A DNA stretch of 64,000 nucleotides from Bradyrhizobium cytisi (GCF_008123515.1 NZ_VSSR01000016.1:186001-250000); one strand, 5' to 3'; counted from the stretch's first letter, positions 1 through 10,030 are shown. The notes: generated from the sequence alone by a model not told the origin. Translations and numbers: made by a program.

Positions 1-1
1 A

Positions 2-967
2 ACTGTCGAGCGGGTTCTCAACGACCGCGGCGGCGTGCGGACCGAGCTCGCCGAACGAGTCATCAAGGCCGCAAAGAAACTAAAATATGGCGACCGGCGG
101 TTGACGCCTCACCGCGGCATCATTCGGATTGAGGTGCTTCTGGTTCAGCCTGAGGCCGAGGTTTTTTATGCCGACCTCAACGCTACCTTCCAGCGGATCT
201 CGGCCTCCTTAGACCCGACTATTTTAGTGCACCGGACGTTCGTTCGCGAGGACGACATTACCGGCGTCGCCCAACATATTGCAAAGCCCCCTCTTCGCCG
301 AGCCGGCCTCATCGTTCTGGCTCCAGACCATCCTGAGATTACAGAGAGCATCCGCCAAGTCCGCATGTCGGGCGTGGAAGTCGTACAGATACTTACGGGA
401 AGCGCCGGCGAGGATGTGCCCTATATCGGCATCGACAACTACGCGGCGGGAAGGACCGCCGCCTATTACATGTCGCGCATGCTGCGGGGAAGTAGCGGCA
501 CTTTCCTCGCCATGTGCCACAGCGGAGCCTACCGGGCGCATAGGGAGCGCATACGCGGCTTCTCCGACTATCTAACGCAGCATACGAATGGCGATCACAA
601 TTTCTACCTCGTCATTTTCGGACATGACGACAATTTGCTTTCAGCAGAGAGGCTAGCGGAAGCTTTGCGCGACGACAGTCGCATTATTGGACTGTACAGT
701 GTAGGTGCCGGCAGAGAGGGAATCGCGGCGGCTTTGAACGCTCATCCTGCCAAGGTATTCTGGATCGGGCACGCGCTTACTCGGAGCACTGCAAAATGTC
801 TTCGGTCCGGTTTGATGGACATCTGCATCGACGGCGCGCCGGAAACCCAGGCGCGCCGCTCGCTTGATACGGTGCTTCGCCGTCTCGGATTAATCGATTT
901 CGACGTGAGCAACGCCCCTGTCCAGTTTCTCACCATCACCGCGCAGAATCTCTCGATCAGCCTCTGA
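2..967 (+). CDS. LacI-family transcriptional regulator, 5' end outside window
   Basis: The reading frame is open from the first bases. The earliest visible residues (TVERVLNDRGGVRTEL) match the second half of a LacI helix-turn-helix and hinge, so the true start lies upstream and the GTG at 35 is internal. The rest is a periplasmic-binding-protein-like effector domain of about 280 residues (YIGIDNYAAGRTAAYYM resembles the conserved core). It probably senses a sugar or related ligand and controls nearby genes. The next operon is convergent on the minus strand, so its target cannot be read from position alone. A decayed copy of its N-terminal region lies at 7704-7840. Confidence 0.8.
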   Translation, partial: TVERVLNDRGGVRTELAERVIKAAKKLKYGDRRLTPHRGIIRIEVLLVQPEAEVFYADLNATFQRISASLDPTILVHRTFVREDDITGVAQHIAKPPLRRAGLIVLAPDHPEITESIRQVRMSGVEVVQILTGSAGEDVPYIGIDNYAAGRTAAYYMSRMLRGSSGTFLAMCHSGAYRAHRERIRGFSDYLTQHTNGDHNFYLVIFGHDDNLLSAERLAEALRDDSRIIGLYSVGAGREGIAAALNAHPAKVFWIGHALTRSTAKCLRSGLMDICIDGAPETQARRSLDTVLRRLGLIDFDVSNAPVQFLTITAQNLSISL

Positions 968-1063
968 CAGCTCCAACGATCTGCTCCGCCGCAAAAGGAG
1001 AGGCCTTCGTGCAGCTGAAGGCTCGCTCGTCACACGGCACGGCACTGGCGGCTAAAGAAAGAG

Positions 1064-1091
1064 GCCGCTGCTGGACCTGTCCAACAGCGGC
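1064..1091 (-). terminator. Hairpin terminator for the minus-strand oxidation operon
   Basis: Two 13-base arms (GCCGCTGCTGGAC and GTCCAACAGCGGC) pair with one mismatch. Read on the minus strand the hairpin is followed by CCTCTTTCTTT, a T-rich run that fits a rho-independent terminator. It lies between the convergent LacI gene and the 3' end of the cytochrome operon, beyond the last gene at 1326. Confidence 0.5.
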
Positions 1092-1325
1092 TTAAGTCGA
1101 GGGAGGAAGCAGACGACCCCGGTCTGCCAGCGGATCATTTCGATCGGACGCGATACGCTCCAGCACGTCGGCGCCAGATAAGTCCGCCAGTTATTGGCTC
1201 ACTCATAGCTATGCATGCTGGCTCTTTACCGATGCCGCTCACCATTCCACCGCAACAGTCTTGGTCTGATGGAGGCACCGCAGAGCGTCGGGGACTTTTG
1301 TAACCTAGTCCTTCGCAATGCTTGT

Positions 1326-1979
1326 TCATCGGTCCATCGTCTGTTCGATGATGAAGCGTGTCGCATTGACGAAGTCCGACAGAGGTTGGCCGGCACGGCG
1401 GTAGAGTTCCCGATCCAAAATCAAGTGACGGCGCTCTGACCGCTTCTCGCAGTGCTCCTCGATAAGCAAACCGCCCACGCGAGTTTCCCCGTCGTGGGGC
1501 TCCGCCTCTCGGCAGGTCCACCCAGCCTCCCCATAACGAGCTCTCACTATGAGTGCCAACAGATATGCTTTCTTACGCCAGAAGGGACGTGCGTTCGGAT
1601 CTGTGTCGATCCGAATACCTTGCAACGCGCCGCTGCTGTCAACGAGCCCCGTCAGCAGCACGGGATGACCGCCGAGCTTCGTACCTTGATATTTATCGCT
1701 CAGCGCCGCCAGCTGATTGAGTTCGTCATTGAAACGAAACGAGATACCGCGCAAACCAACTTCATCAGCCGGGCATGTCCGAAATTCGTTCCAGGCCGCC
1801 AGCTTGGCGCCCTCCTTCTCGGCGCAAGCGAGGTTGATGTACTCCTCGGGCGGGATGTTAGCGACGGACATTCCAAGACTCAGGTCGCGTAAATCGATCG
1901 CTTCGCCTGCGTTCGCATCGCAGCAAGCGACCAAGAGAAGCAAAAGCGATAACGCCCAGACCCATCGTCGATGTTTCAT
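1326..1979 (-). CDS. Exported protein of unknown function in the PQQ dehydrogenase operon
   Basis: This 217-residue protein starts with a clear signal peptide (MKHRRWVWALSLLLLLVACCDANA), so it is periplasmic or, through the LVAC segment, possibly a lipoprotein. Cysteines near residues 52 and 69 could form a disulfide. I do not recognise the family. Its ATG overlaps the stop of the upstream cytochrome c gene (ATGA), so the two are translationally coupled. The context suggests an accessory role for the PQQ dehydrogenase and its cytochrome, but nothing in the sequence shows a reaction. Confidence 0.75.
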   Translation of the reverse strand: MKHRRWVWALSLLLLLVACCDANAGEAIDLRDLSLGMSVANIPPEEYINLACAEKEGAKLAAWNEFRTCPADEVGLRGISFRFNDELNQLAALSDKYQGTKLGGHPVLLTGLVDSSGALQGIRIDTDPNARPFWRKKAYLLALIVRARYGEAGWTCREAEPHDGETRVGGLLIEEHCEKRSERRHLILDRELYRRAGQPLSDFVNATRFIIEQTMDR

Positions 1980-2593
1980 CGCTTCTCTGCCGTTCCGGTT
2001 GCTTGCGAGTGAATCGAGCTGTTCTTGTAGACTTCACAGGCTCTCGAGCCGTCTCCGAAAAAGTCAATACAGTCTTGATAGCTTGTCGCTCCCTTACCTT
2101 TGATGTGCTCTAGAACATAATCAACGACCCCCTCAATTTCCTTCGGCCGGAGAAATGTAGCCGCATCCGGAGGCAGGTCCTTGCCCAATTCCTGAGCCGT
2201 GACGCCCGAATAGCATCGGTACTCCTTGTACGCGTCGCGATCAAAACGCGGCATTCCCGTTCCCGGCCGCCCGCAATGGACAATCTCAACGATTTGATCG
2301 CGAGTGAGCTGCGTAGCTCGCAACGAGAGCGCTGCGCCTCCATAGCCGCCGCCCCCATCGCCATGCCATTTGTGGCAGCCTACGCAATTTGCCTTTTCGT
2401 AGATGCGCTGCCCTTCATCCTGCGTGCGGTGCGCGCCTTTAATAACCTGCCCCGGTACGGGCGTGCCACCTTCGCCCCAAGCAGAGTCTCCTGTCGCGAG
2501 AAGAGCCAAGCCACCACCCACGATCAAGCAGATCACGCTAACGCGAATCGCGCAGTTTGCCCGTTTGTTCGGGCGCACGATCTTCAATTCCAT
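1976..2593 (-). CDS. c-type cytochrome, electron acceptor of PQQ dehydrogenase
   Basis: A 205-residue exported protein with an N-terminal membrane or signal segment (about residues 15-40) and one haem-binding motif, CVGCH, near residue 70. A downstream Met in GTGMPRF is the likely sixth ligand. This size and single haem match cytochrome c550-type partners of quinoprotein alcohol dehydrogenases, which pass electrons from PQQ to the terminal oxidase. The start at 2593 has a good ribosome site (GGGGAG). It sits 78 bases after the dehydrogenase gene, separated by a hairpin. Confidence 0.85.
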   Translation of the reverse strand: MELKIVRPNKRANCAIRVSVICLIVGGGLALLATGDSAWGEGGTPVPGQVIKGAHRTQDEGQRIYEKANCVGCHKWHGDGGGGYGGAALSLRATQLTRDQIVEIVHCGRPGTGMPRFDRDAYKEYRCYSGVTAQELGKDLPPDAATFLRPKEIEGVVDYVLEHIKGKGATSYQDCIDFFGDGSRACEVYKNSSIHSQATGTAEKR

Positions 2594-2618
2594 TCTCCCC
2601 TCTTAAACTAGCCTTTTA

Positions 2619-2659
2619 CGAAGTGGGGCAAGCGGCGAGCACACTTCCGCCCCACTTCG
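2619..2659. other. Intercistronic 11-bp inverted repeat
   Basis: The arms CGAAGTGGGGC and GCCCCACTTCG are perfectly complementary around a 19-base loop. The repeat lies between the PQQ dehydrogenase stop and the cytochrome c start. There is no T tract on the minus strand, so it looks more like an mRNA-stabilising or attenuating hairpin than a full terminator. Confidence 0.4.
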
Positions 2660-2671
2660 CCGCGCTGCGGA

Positions 2672-4459
2672 TCACAGCTTAAAAACGTACAGCATGGATC
2701 CCGGGGGGACCTTCTCCAGGCCTTTTGTGGAATCGAGGTTCCACTTGTCCCAGGCGCCGCCCAGTCCCACGAGGATCGCAATATATTGGTTTCCGTCGAC
2801 CGAGAACGTCATGGGGGGAGCGTTGACGCCGCCACCCGTATTGAATTCCCATACCTTGTTCAGAGTCTTGGCATCGAGAGCGTAGAGTTCTCCGGACGGG
2901 TGGCCAGCGAACACCAATTCGGGCGTTGCAAGTAGTCCGCCCAGCATTGGATACTTGGTCTCATACTTGCCCGTGACCTTACCTGTGGTCGCGTCAATGG
3001 CGGTTACGCTTCCTGTTATCGACATCTTCACGACTGGACCGCCCCCTGTGAAGAATTCACGAGCCTTCCAATCGCCAGGTTTGGTCTCCTTGTTATCCAA
3101 CTCATCACAGCTCTCGATGACCGGGATGTACCAGGTCTTCAAGTCTGGATTGTACGCAGTAGGCGGCCAGTTTTTGCCACCGTTATGTCCGGGACAAACG
3201 GTGACGTGCGTGTTCTTCCGGTTCAGCGTCGCCTGAGGATCATAGGTCTGTACCGCTTTGCTGGGATCATACTCAATCGGTTTTCCGGTCTCGGGGTTGA
3301 TGCCCTTGGTCCACGTCACCTTCTTCACGAACGGGGTTGCCCAAAGGAAAGAGCCGTCGGTGCGGTCGAGCGCGTAACCGAAGCCGTTGCGATCGGCTTC
3401 AAGGACCACCTTGCGCGCCTTTCCCTTGAACGGGAGGTCGACGAGAACTCTCTCCGCAACACTATCATAATCGAACGGATCATTCGGTGTGTGCTGAAAG
3501 TGCCATTTGACCTTCCCGGTGTCTGGATCCAGCGCAAGGGTACTGTCAGTGTAGAGATTGTCGCCCTGACGGTATTCAGTATCAAAATCCGGCCCAGGAT
3601 TTCCGACGCCCCAGTAGATCAAGTGAGCTTGGGGATCGTACGACCCGGTCACCCAGGTAGATCCCCCACCGGTCTTCCACGAATCGTGTTCATCCTTCCA
3701 GGTCTCGTTACCTGGCTCGCCCTTGTCCGGAATCGTATAGGTTCGCCAAACTTCCTTTTGGGACTTCAGGTCAGTGGCAGCAATCCAGCCGCGGATGCCG
3801 TACTCGGCACCCGCCACTCCCGTGATAGCCATGTTCTTGACGATCAAAGGCGCGCCAGTGATCACTTCGCCCTTGTCGGGATCGGCTACATTGCGCTCCC
3901 AAGCGACTTTGCCGTCCTCCTTATTGGTCGCAACCAACCGCCCATCGAGGGTATGAGAGATCACAAAATTGCCCCATAGCGCAGCGCCTCGATTGTTAAC
4001 CCCGCAACAAGCAATGGCGCCGGCCCAGTCGTGATCGGTCTTCGGATCCATTTTCCAGACCAGGTTTCCGTTCCCGCCGTGGAGATCGATTTTGTAGACA
4101 GATCCCCACCCGTCGGTGACATACATGAATCCATTCTCGACAATCGGAGTCCCCTCGAGACCGCCGTGGCTCCAAATACCGCCACCCTCGACACCGCCCA
4201 GAGCCATTGTCCAAGCCACGTGCAGCCCCTTGACCGTGTTGCGATTGATCTGGTTGAGCGGCGAGTAACGCTGTGCCGTGTAGTCGCGGTGGTGATGCAG
4301 CCAGTTGCTCGTTTCCTGCGTTGCATTGAGAAGCCGCTTTTCCGTCGTTTCGTCGGAAGCAGCCGCCGCACTCCCGAGGAGGCCTGCCATTAGGGCAATC
4401 CCCACGACCGTGCTGACGGTCTCCCAAACTCCAACTCTTGTCCTGCTTATCTTGGACAT
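2672..4459 (-). CDS. PQQ-dependent alcohol dehydrogenase, lanthanide-type signature
   Basis: A 595-residue periplasmic quinoprotein with a signal peptide ending near residue 35. It carries the vicinal cysteine pair (GAIACCGVNNRG) that lies against PQQ, and repeated tryptophan-docking-like blades (PQAHLIYWGVGNPG, GELYALDAKTLNKVWEFNTGGG). The catalytic segment reads NDPFDYDSV: the general base Asp is followed two residues later by a second Asp. In the XoxF and PedH families this extra Asp marks lanthanide rather than calcium use, so I infer a lanthanide enzyme. It should oxidise a primary alcohol to an aldehyde. The start has a GAGGAG ribosome site. Genes on either side supply aldehyde oxidation and an electron acceptor. 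Confidence 0.9.
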   Translation of the reverse strand: MSKISRTRVGVWETVSTVVGIALMAGLLGSAAAASDETTEKRLLNATQETSNWLHHHRDYTAQRYSPLNQINRNTVKGLHVAWTMALGGVEGGGIWSHGGLEGTPIVENGFMYVTDGWGSVYKIDLHGGNGNLVWKMDPKTDHDWAGAIACCGVNNRGAALWGNFVISHTLDGRLVATNKEDGKVAWERNVADPDKGEVITGAPLIVKNMAITGVAGAEYGIRGWIAATDLKSQKEVWRTYTIPDKGEPGNETWKDEHDSWKTGGGSTWVTGSYDPQAHLIYWGVGNPGPDFDTEYRQGDNLYTDSTLALDPDTGKVKWHFQHTPNDPFDYDSVAERVLVDLPFKGKARKVVLEADRNGFGYALDRTDGSFLWATPFVKKVTWTKGINPETGKPIEYDPSKAVQTYDPQATLNRKNTHVTVCPGHNGGKNWPPTAYNPDLKTWYIPVIESCDELDNKETKPGDWKAREFFTGGGPVVKMSITGSVTAIDATTGKVTGKYETKYPMLGGLLATPELVFAGHPSGELYALDAKTLNKVWEFNTGGGVNAPPMTFSVDGNQYIAILVGLGGAWDKWNLDSTKGLEKVPPGSMLYVFKL

Positions 4460-4545
4460 AGTTTCACTCCTCTAGGCTGATTGTTTTGTTAATTCTGTTC
4501 GAGCTCAATCGCGGCTCAAGGCGATCGAGTTTGACGTCCGGTCGT

Positions 4546-6861
4546 CTAGACGCGGATCTGATCGCCCGCTGGAAGCGAACGGATACGTTTGCCCGTCGCG
4601 GCGAAGATCGCGTTGCAGAGCGCCGGCAGAAAAGGCGGCACTCCCGGCTCGCCGACACCGCCCGCTGGCACGTCAGAACCGTTCGGAACGATGTGAACAC
4701 GCACATTGATCGGTGCATTGTCGATGCGGGCCACCGGATAGTTATCAAAATTGCTCTGCTCGGCGCGGCCATTCTTGAACGAAATCTCGCCAATGAAATT
4801 GCTGAGTCCCATGACCGCCGCACCCTCAATCTGGGACCGAATCCGCTCGGGGTTGACAGCAAAGCCGCAGTCGATCGCGGTCTCCACGCGTGGGATGATC
4901 AGCTTTCCTTGGCTATCCACGCCAACCTCGACGACTGTCGCCACGTACGAGAGGAAGCTCCGGTGTGCTGCAATTCCGAGCCCGCTTCCCTTGGGAAGAG
5001 ATCTTCCCCAGTTCGCACGCGAAGCCGCCAAGCTCACCACGTTCGCGAGACGCCCGGTATCGATTGGGTAGGTTGAATACGGATCGCCGTAATTCCAAAG
5101 CGGATCCGTCACCCCGAGTTTCTCAAGCTCAAGTTTTCGTGGAGGCCCGATCATTTCGAGCAGGAAGTCTTTGGGGTCCCTCCCCAGGGCCTGCGCGAGC
5201 TCCGCAATGAAGGATTGTACGGCAAAAGCATGAGGTATGTTGTTGACGGACCGAAACCAGCCAATTCGCGTCAGGGCCGCCGCTTCGCCGGTCTCGACGC
5301 GCACGTTAGGGACGTCCAGTGCGATATCTGCAAGCCCCAGCCCGAGTTCAATAGCTTGCTCGCGCTTTGGATCAGGCTTGAAATTCGCGAACAAGGTCGG
5401 CGCGACCGAACGATGCCGCCATGCGATCACTTTTCCCGATGAGTCGAGGCCGGCGTCCAGGCGCGAATAGGTGACCGTATGATAGAAACCATGATGGAGG
5501 TCGTCCTCTCGCGTCCAGGCTAGCTTGACAGGCGCGCCATCAAGTGCCTTCGAGAGCAGTACGGCTTCCTGCGCGAAGTCTGATTGACACTTTCGACCAA
5601 AGCCGCCGCCTAGAAGAGTGACGTTCACTTTCACCTTCTCGATCGGCAGCTCAAGCAGCTTCGCGAATGCTTCGCGCGCACCAAACGGATACTGCAATGG
5701 AGCCCAAACCTCGGCTGCGCCATCTCGAATGGTCGCTGTCGCAACCAGCGGCTCCATCGAGGCTTGAGCGAGGTGCGGCACGTAATACTCTGCGGAGATA
5801 ACCTTCGACGCAGCCGCGGCCGCCTTATCGAAGTCACCCTGATTTCGCTCGACGCGGCCCGGCCTACTCGCCGCTTCAGCCATCTGCTGTCGATACGCGG
5901 CTGAGTCGTAGCCGCCATTTTCACCGTCTTCCCAGTCGAGCTTCAGGGCTTCTCGACCCTTTATGGCCGCCCAGGTGTTCGTGGCCACCACCGCAATGCC
6001 TCCAAGAGGCGAGAATGCGGCGGGCGGCGCCCAACTGACTTTGAGCTCCAATACCTTTTCGACGCCTGGAACTTTGAGGGCGTCGGTTGCGTCGAAGGAT
6101 TTTATCCTCCCGCCGACAACGGGTGGACGGGCGATTACGGCGTATTTCATGCCGGGCAACCGGACATCGTATCCGTACTGCGCCTTCCCGACAGTGATGT
6201 CGAACAGGTCATAAATTGGGACGTTGCCGTGGCCGATATACCGGAAAGCATTGTCGGGCTTGAACTTCAAGCTCTCTACTGGCGGGGTCGGCAAGTCCAT
6301 CGCGGCTTTGGCGAGTTCACCGTAAGCGAGCTTGCGGCTTGTCGGCCGATGTATCACCTCGTGATTGGTCGCTTGGACCTCTGATAACGGAACGCCCCAC
6401 TGAGTCGCCGCCGCCTGCTCCAGCATCTGGCGCATGGCCGCTCCGACTTGTCTCATCGGCTGGAAGAAGTGACGCATGCTGCGAGAGCCGTCGGTATCTT
6501 GATTTCCATACCGCGGCTCATCCGCCAGCGCTTGGACGATGCGAACCTTCGACCAATCCGCTTCCAACTCGTCCGCCACCACCATCGGAAGTGACGTTCG
6601 AATCCCCGTGCCCATCTCGGAACGGTGGGCGGTAATTGAAACGATACCAGAGGGGTCGATCGACACGAAGACGTGCGGATCGTTCACGATGCCATGCGGC
6701 ATCTGACCGCCGCCAGTCTCGTATGCGAAGCCTGGCTCCAGGCCAAAAATCTCGGCAGCTAGAGCAAATGCGGCCACCGCTGCCGTCGAGCGAAGGAATT
6801 GACGGCGGCTAACGTTTTCAAGCCTCACGCAGGGACCGGATGAGGTTCTCGGCGCACGCAT
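4546..6861 (-). CDS. Molybdopterin-binding subunit, isoquinoline 1-oxidoreductase/aldehyde oxidase type
   Basis: A 771-residue large subunit of the xanthine oxidase family. A Tat signal ([15 protein letters not shown]) near residues 19-33 predicts folded export to the periplasm. The cofactor motif LLGGGFGRK and the C-terminal GVGEPGVPP, with the catalytic Glu, are present, as are the duplicated domains of the IorB group. I chose the ATG at 6861 because it lies 2 bases after the small-subunit stop and places the Tat motif at the N terminus; the frame extends upstream but only by overlapping the small subunit. With the PQQ dehydrogenase downstream it could oxidise the aldehyde product to an acid. 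The natural substrate is unknown. Confidence 0.88.
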   Translation of the reverse strand: MRAPRTSSGPCVRLENVSRRQFLRSTAAVAAFALAAEIFGLEPGFAYETGGGQMPHGIVNDPHVFVSIDPSGIVSITAHRSEMGTGIRTSLPMVVADELEADWSKVRIVQALADEPRYGNQDTDGSRSMRHFFQPMRQVGAAMRQMLEQAAATQWGVPLSEVQATNHEVIHRPTSRKLAYGELAKAAMDLPTPPVESLKFKPDNAFRYIGHGNVPIYDLFDITVGKAQYGYDVRLPGMKYAVIARPPVVGGRIKSFDATDALKVPGVEKVLELKVSWAPPAAFSPLGGIAVVATNTWAAIKGREALKLDWEDGENGGYDSAAYRQQMAEAASRPGRVERNQGDFDKAAAAASKVISAEYYVPHLAQASMEPLVATATIRDGAAEVWAPLQYPFGAREAFAKLLELPIEKVKVNVTLLGGGFGRKCQSDFAQEAVLLSKALDGAPVKLAWTREDDLHHGFYHTVTYSRLDAGLDSSGKVIAWRHRSVAPTLFANFKPDPKREQAIELGLGLADIALDVPNVRVETGEAAALTRIGWFRSVNNIPHAFAVQSFIAELAQALGRDPKDFLLEMIGPPRKLELEKLGVTDPLWNYGDPYSTYPIDTGRLANVVSLAASRANWGRSLPKGSGLGIAAHRSFLSYVATVVEVGVDSQGKLIIPRVETAIDCGFAVNPERIRSQIEGAAVMGLSNFIGEISFKNGRAEQSNFDNYPVARIDNAPINVRVHIVPNGSDVPAGGVGEPGVPPFLPALCNAIFAATGKRIRSLPAGDQIRV

Positions 6862-6863
6862 CG

Positions 6864-7316
6864 TTAGACCCCCCTTGAGGCTGTGCGCACCGCGGACTGA
6901 ATCCGTTGGTAGCAGCCGCAGCGGCAAATATTTCCGGACATCGCATCGCTGATTTGCTGATCGGAGGGGTTCTTGGTCTCCGCTAGGAGCGCCGCCGCCT
7001 GCATGATTTGCCCGGCCTGGCAATACCCGCATTGCGGGACGCGCTCATCGCGCCATGCACGCTGAACGGGATGATTGCCGTCGGCATCCAATCCTTCGAT
7101 TGTGGTGACTGGTTTCGCAACGTCACCTACGGCAGTAATGCACGAGCGCACTGCATCGCCGCCAACATGCACCGTGCAGGCGCCGCACTGAGCAATTCCG
7201 CACCCATATTTCGTGCCCGTCAGTCCGATCACATCGCGAAGTACCCACAGCAGCGGCGTATCAGGTGCCACGTCAACAATGTAAGATCTCTTATTTATCG
7301 TAACCTCAATACTCAT
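6864..7316 (-). CDS. 2Fe-2S subunit of periplasmic aldehyde oxidase-like enzyme
   Basis: A 150-residue two-cluster ferredoxin-like subunit. Cysteine motifs for both clusters are visible: [13 protein letters not shown] for the plant-type cluster, then CGYCQAGQ and CRCGCYQRI for the second. It passes electrons from the molybdenum centre of the partner subunit. It has no signal peptide and probably rides through the Tat system with the Tat-tagged large subunit. The start MSIEVT at 7316 fits family length; seven more codons are open upstream. First gene of the operon. Confidence 0.88.
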   Translation of the reverse strand: MSIEVTINKRSYIVDVAPDTPLLWVLRDVIGLTGTKYGCGIAQCGACTVHVGGDAVRSCITAVGDVAKPVTTIEGLDADGNHPVQRAWRDERVPQCGYCQAGQIMQAAALLAETKNPSDQQISDAMSGNICRCGCYQRIQSAVRTASRGV

Positions 7317-7655
7317 ATCGGACGTCCTCCAGCTCACCAGCTTTCCGGTCTACGAGCCAAGCGATAGACGATCGGGGCAGCGATACGCCTGGGCAGACGC
7401 ACAACACCACCCGAGCTCCAAGACACGCAGTCTCTTAGCTGTCGATAGAATTAATCGAGTTCAATAAGGAGCGTGGCTCACCGCTTGGGCATTGATTCAC
7501 CCCGCACGCAATTCCGCGCCTGTCGTCCTCCTCCCATTTTTGTCTTCAGTTCTTCCGAAGATCAAAATTGTCAGCTGAGTGATACCGAAGCCGTTGCCTG
7601 CAATCCCGTTCCGCGTTGATCAAAATCCATCAACTACCGGAGGTAGGCATTTGAA
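7317..7655. other. Intergenic region upstream of the alcohol/aldehyde oxidation operon
   Basis: No gene seen. It must carry the promoter for the minus-strand operon, but I could not find a convincing sigma-54 or other named box. It leads into the decayed LacI fragment. Confidence 0.4.
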
Positions 7656-7840
7656 GGGCTGACGATCAGACACATTCCGTGCGAGGCGAATGTCGGCACC
7701 GCAACCGTCGAGCGGTTTCTCAACAAGGTCGGTGAGGTGAGGAGCGAGCGTTTGGACAAGGCCACCAAGGCCGCAAAAAAACTAAAATACGGCGACCGGC
7801 GATTCAGGCCTCGCCGCGGGCATCATTCAGATCGAGATTT
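7656..7840 (+). pseudogene. Decayed N-terminal fragment of a LacI-family regulator
   Basis: Translation gives TVERFLNKVGEVRSERLDKATKAAKKLKYGDRR, aligning with the regulator at the window start (TVERVLNDRGGVRTELAERVIKAAKKLKYGDRR). The match is visible in DNA from about 7704 to 7837. After that an extra G in the CGCCGCGGGCATC segment shifts the frame, and the effector domain is missing. It is a duplicated remnant and no functional product is expected. Confidence 0.7.
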
Positions 7841-7889
7841 TTCAAGCCGTCCTGGAAGGAGACAAAAAGGCCTCAACAAGATCGCTGAC

Positions 7890-8312
7890 ACGCTCGGGCC
7901 CAACCGCCTCGCGCGCGACAGTCTGAGGAGATCGTCGAGCTTGTCAGGCCAATCTACGAGCGTGGTCGCCCGCTCGATGGCCGACCACATGCGATGTTAC
8001 ATTCACGCGGCCTATAGTTGGGGCATGAAGTCCGACCACGATCATCGGAACACATCCTGTGCCGCTTCAGCGTTCCTTACAATCCAGCCTCAGAAATTCC
8101 GACCGAACCCAAGGTCCAGGGCTCGCGCTGGCTCAACGAGGAAGAGTTCGAGCAACTCTATCGCTGGCTGGAATGCCCGATACGCCGGTTCATCCCTCTT
8201 AATCCTCGCGCTGTGCAGCTCATCATCCTTGGCCGGTCATTGCGTCGACGAGATCGTGCGCCTGCATGTCAATCAATGGGATGCGCCGGAGAGACTCATA
8301 GACTGGGGTTGA
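7890..8312 (+). pseudogene. Frameshifted tyrosine recombinase/integrase remnant
   Basis: Pieces in different frames read as one protein: SMADHMRCYIHAAYSWGMKSDHDHR, then PYNPASEIPTEPKVQGSRWLNEEEFEQLYRWLE, then CVDEIVRLHVNQWDAPERLIDW. This resembles the core-binding and early catalytic region of phage-type integrases (the QRVDEIVRL-like helix holds the first catalytic Arg in intact proteins). At least two frameshifts are needed to join the pieces and the C-terminal His-x-x-Arg and Tyr part is absent. It is probably the scar of an older island or phage integration. Confidence 0.55.
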
Positions 8313-8326
8313 TTCTGGTGGCTGCA

Positions 8327-9052
8327 TTAGCTCAATCTCTCGAAGATGACGTTTATGTCAGTAATTGCAGCAAGACGGTACGCTCTGCTCTCCATCAGAT
8401 TTATAATCCGAGCCGTGTTGCCATCGAGAAAATGCTCACTTGGCTCGCATTGGATCACAGCAGGTTTGATACGCTCGTGGTCAATGGCCTCGACGAGATC
8501 GTAATCTAGTCCTTCGCAATCGATCGACAAGAAATCGATTTTGTTTGCATAAGGGATCAATAGTTCGTTGATGCCGACAGCGCTCACCTCGATATGCTCT
8601 CGGACACCTCCTACGCCGTCGAAGTCTCCGAAGCTTTTGATATGTGCTTCATCCAAAGAAGACAACTCATGGGCGTTTCCGATGAAGAGGGTGGCAGACG
8701 CCTGCGGAGCAGGCAAAACAACGGACGGCACGAGAACGTCTCTCGGGCGCACTGTCCGGATCAGCGCTCCCAATTCAGGATTGGGTTCGACTAGAACACC
8801 TTGCGCGCCTCTTTGATACATAAGGTAGGTATTCGAGGTGGAGATGGGGTGATTGGCGCCGATCTCGACATAGAACACACTCTTCCAAGATCTTTGGCTT
8901 TTGCAGAGTTTTGCGGCCAAAATTCCTTCCAGAATAACGTCTTCTCCGGCTTGTGCGTAGCTAGCCGGGGCGAAGTGCTTGATCCGAGAGTTGGGAAGAT
9001 TGAGCCTCTTGACTTCCCGGTTTATGCACTCGTTCTCAAACTCGGAAAACAT
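8327..9052 (-). CDS. FkbM-family SAM-dependent methyltransferase
   Basis: A 241-residue protein with the FkbM signature: YAQAGEDVILEGIL near the N terminus, FYVEIGANHPISTSNT as the SAM-binding loop, VLVEPNPEL, and IDFLSIDCEGLDYDLVEAI. FkbM enzymes O-methylate sugars or polyketides, and in rhizobia they often act on surface or nodulation glycans; the substrate here is not evident. I chose the ATG at 9052 because GGAGG lies 8 bases upstream; a TTG at 9067 is less likely. It stands alone between pseudogenes, an intact island in decayed DNA. Confidence 0.85.
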   Translation of the reverse strand: MFSEFENECINREVKRLNLPNSRIKHFAPASYAQAGEDVILEGILAAKLCKSQRSWKSVFYVEIGANHPISTSNTYLMYQRGAQGVLVEPNPELGALIRTVRPRDVLVPSVVLPAPQASATLFIGNAHELSSLDEAHIKSFGDFDGVGGVREHIEVSAVGINELLIPYANKIDFLSIDCEGLDYDLVEAIDHERIKPAVIQCEPSEHFLDGNTARIINLMESRAYRLAAITDINVIFERLS

Positions 9053-9532
9053 GAACTTGGCCTCCAATGTAAGCTGTTAAAAATAGCTGTCGCATGGTGG
9101 TCATCCCGGGGGCAACTGACGATGCTGATAGTTGACGACTCTTGACGGAGCTGCCTGTGGTTCATGACAAAGCTCTTGCGTCTGAGCAGCCGCCCATAGA
9201 ACCATGCCGAGGTCCCATCAACTCCAGTTACTTAATAAGCAGGTCGCTCGCCGGCTTCATAGGCAATCTAAAGCTGGGCCACAGCTCACGCCTGGCGGGT
9301 GTCACTGTCTGAGCCAACTGATCTCAAGCATGCTTCTAAGGGCAAACAGCTGTCGCAGTGTCACAGTGCTCGATCTCGATTCTGTTTTTTGAGGCCGGAG
9401 TAATTCTCCCCAGAAGCGCCGTTCGAAAATTCCCCAGTTGATCGTGCCGCCGGTCCCCTCAGGGCGCGCCCTGGGGACCGGCGGTGAATCGCCACCCAAT
9501 CCTGCTCTACCAGGACGAGAGGGCGCGGAGCG
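9053..9532. other. Intergenic region with strong palindrome at the IS21-like end
   Basis: No gene. At 9447-9484 the arms CCGCCGGTCCCC and GGGACCGGCGG form a long near-perfect inverted repeat around GCGC. It lies just before the IS21-like transposase remnant and may belong to that element's end or promoter. Confidence 0.4.
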
Positions 9533-10030
9533 GTGATCACGCTTCGGACGTTGATGATTCTCAACCTTCATGGACAGCGGCTGTTGTGCTCGGCGATTGC
9601 ACGCGAATTGGGCCTCGAACGGAAGATGGTTCGCCGAACGATCGCCCGCGGCCTGGAGGCGAAGCGCACAAGCCTTTCGCCACTCATTGACGCGTTCGTC
9701 CCGCACTTGCAAGAGAGGGGCACCGCCTACCCCGGCATGACCGGGCAGCGGCTGTGGCGGGACCAGCGCGAGCGCAGTTACGCCGGCGGCTATACCGCCG
9801 TCACGAATTTGCTTCATGAACTGCGGCCAATACCATTGCCGGCATTCGAGATTCGCTGCGAGGCACCGGCATGCAGACGGTCCTGCGCTGTCACATGGCG
9901 GCCTTCGAGGCGATCGGCGGCGTTCCCAACGGCGCGCGCACGCCACCCAATGCGTGGTCAACGAAGCCTTTGCGGCGGAGAAGCCTCACCTAGGGGGGCC
10001 TTACCGATCGCCGCCGCGACGAGCCGATCA
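9533..10030 (+). pseudogene. istA: IS21-family transposase (IstA) remnant
   Basis: The first 100 or so residues read like IstA: an N-terminal helix-turn-helix (LHGQRLLCSAIARELGLERKMVRR), then PHLQERGTAYPGMTGQRLWRDQRERSYAGGYTAVTNLLHELRP. After about 9860 the reading frame changes (MQTVLRCHMAAFEAIGGVPN fits the IstA core in another frame) and the catalytic domain is largely missing. Inactive debris. Confidence 0.65.

Noticed and set aside
7317..7655. nod box or tts box upstream of the oxidation operon
   Set aside because: Only short partial matches (for example GTCAGCT) without the full spaced motif.
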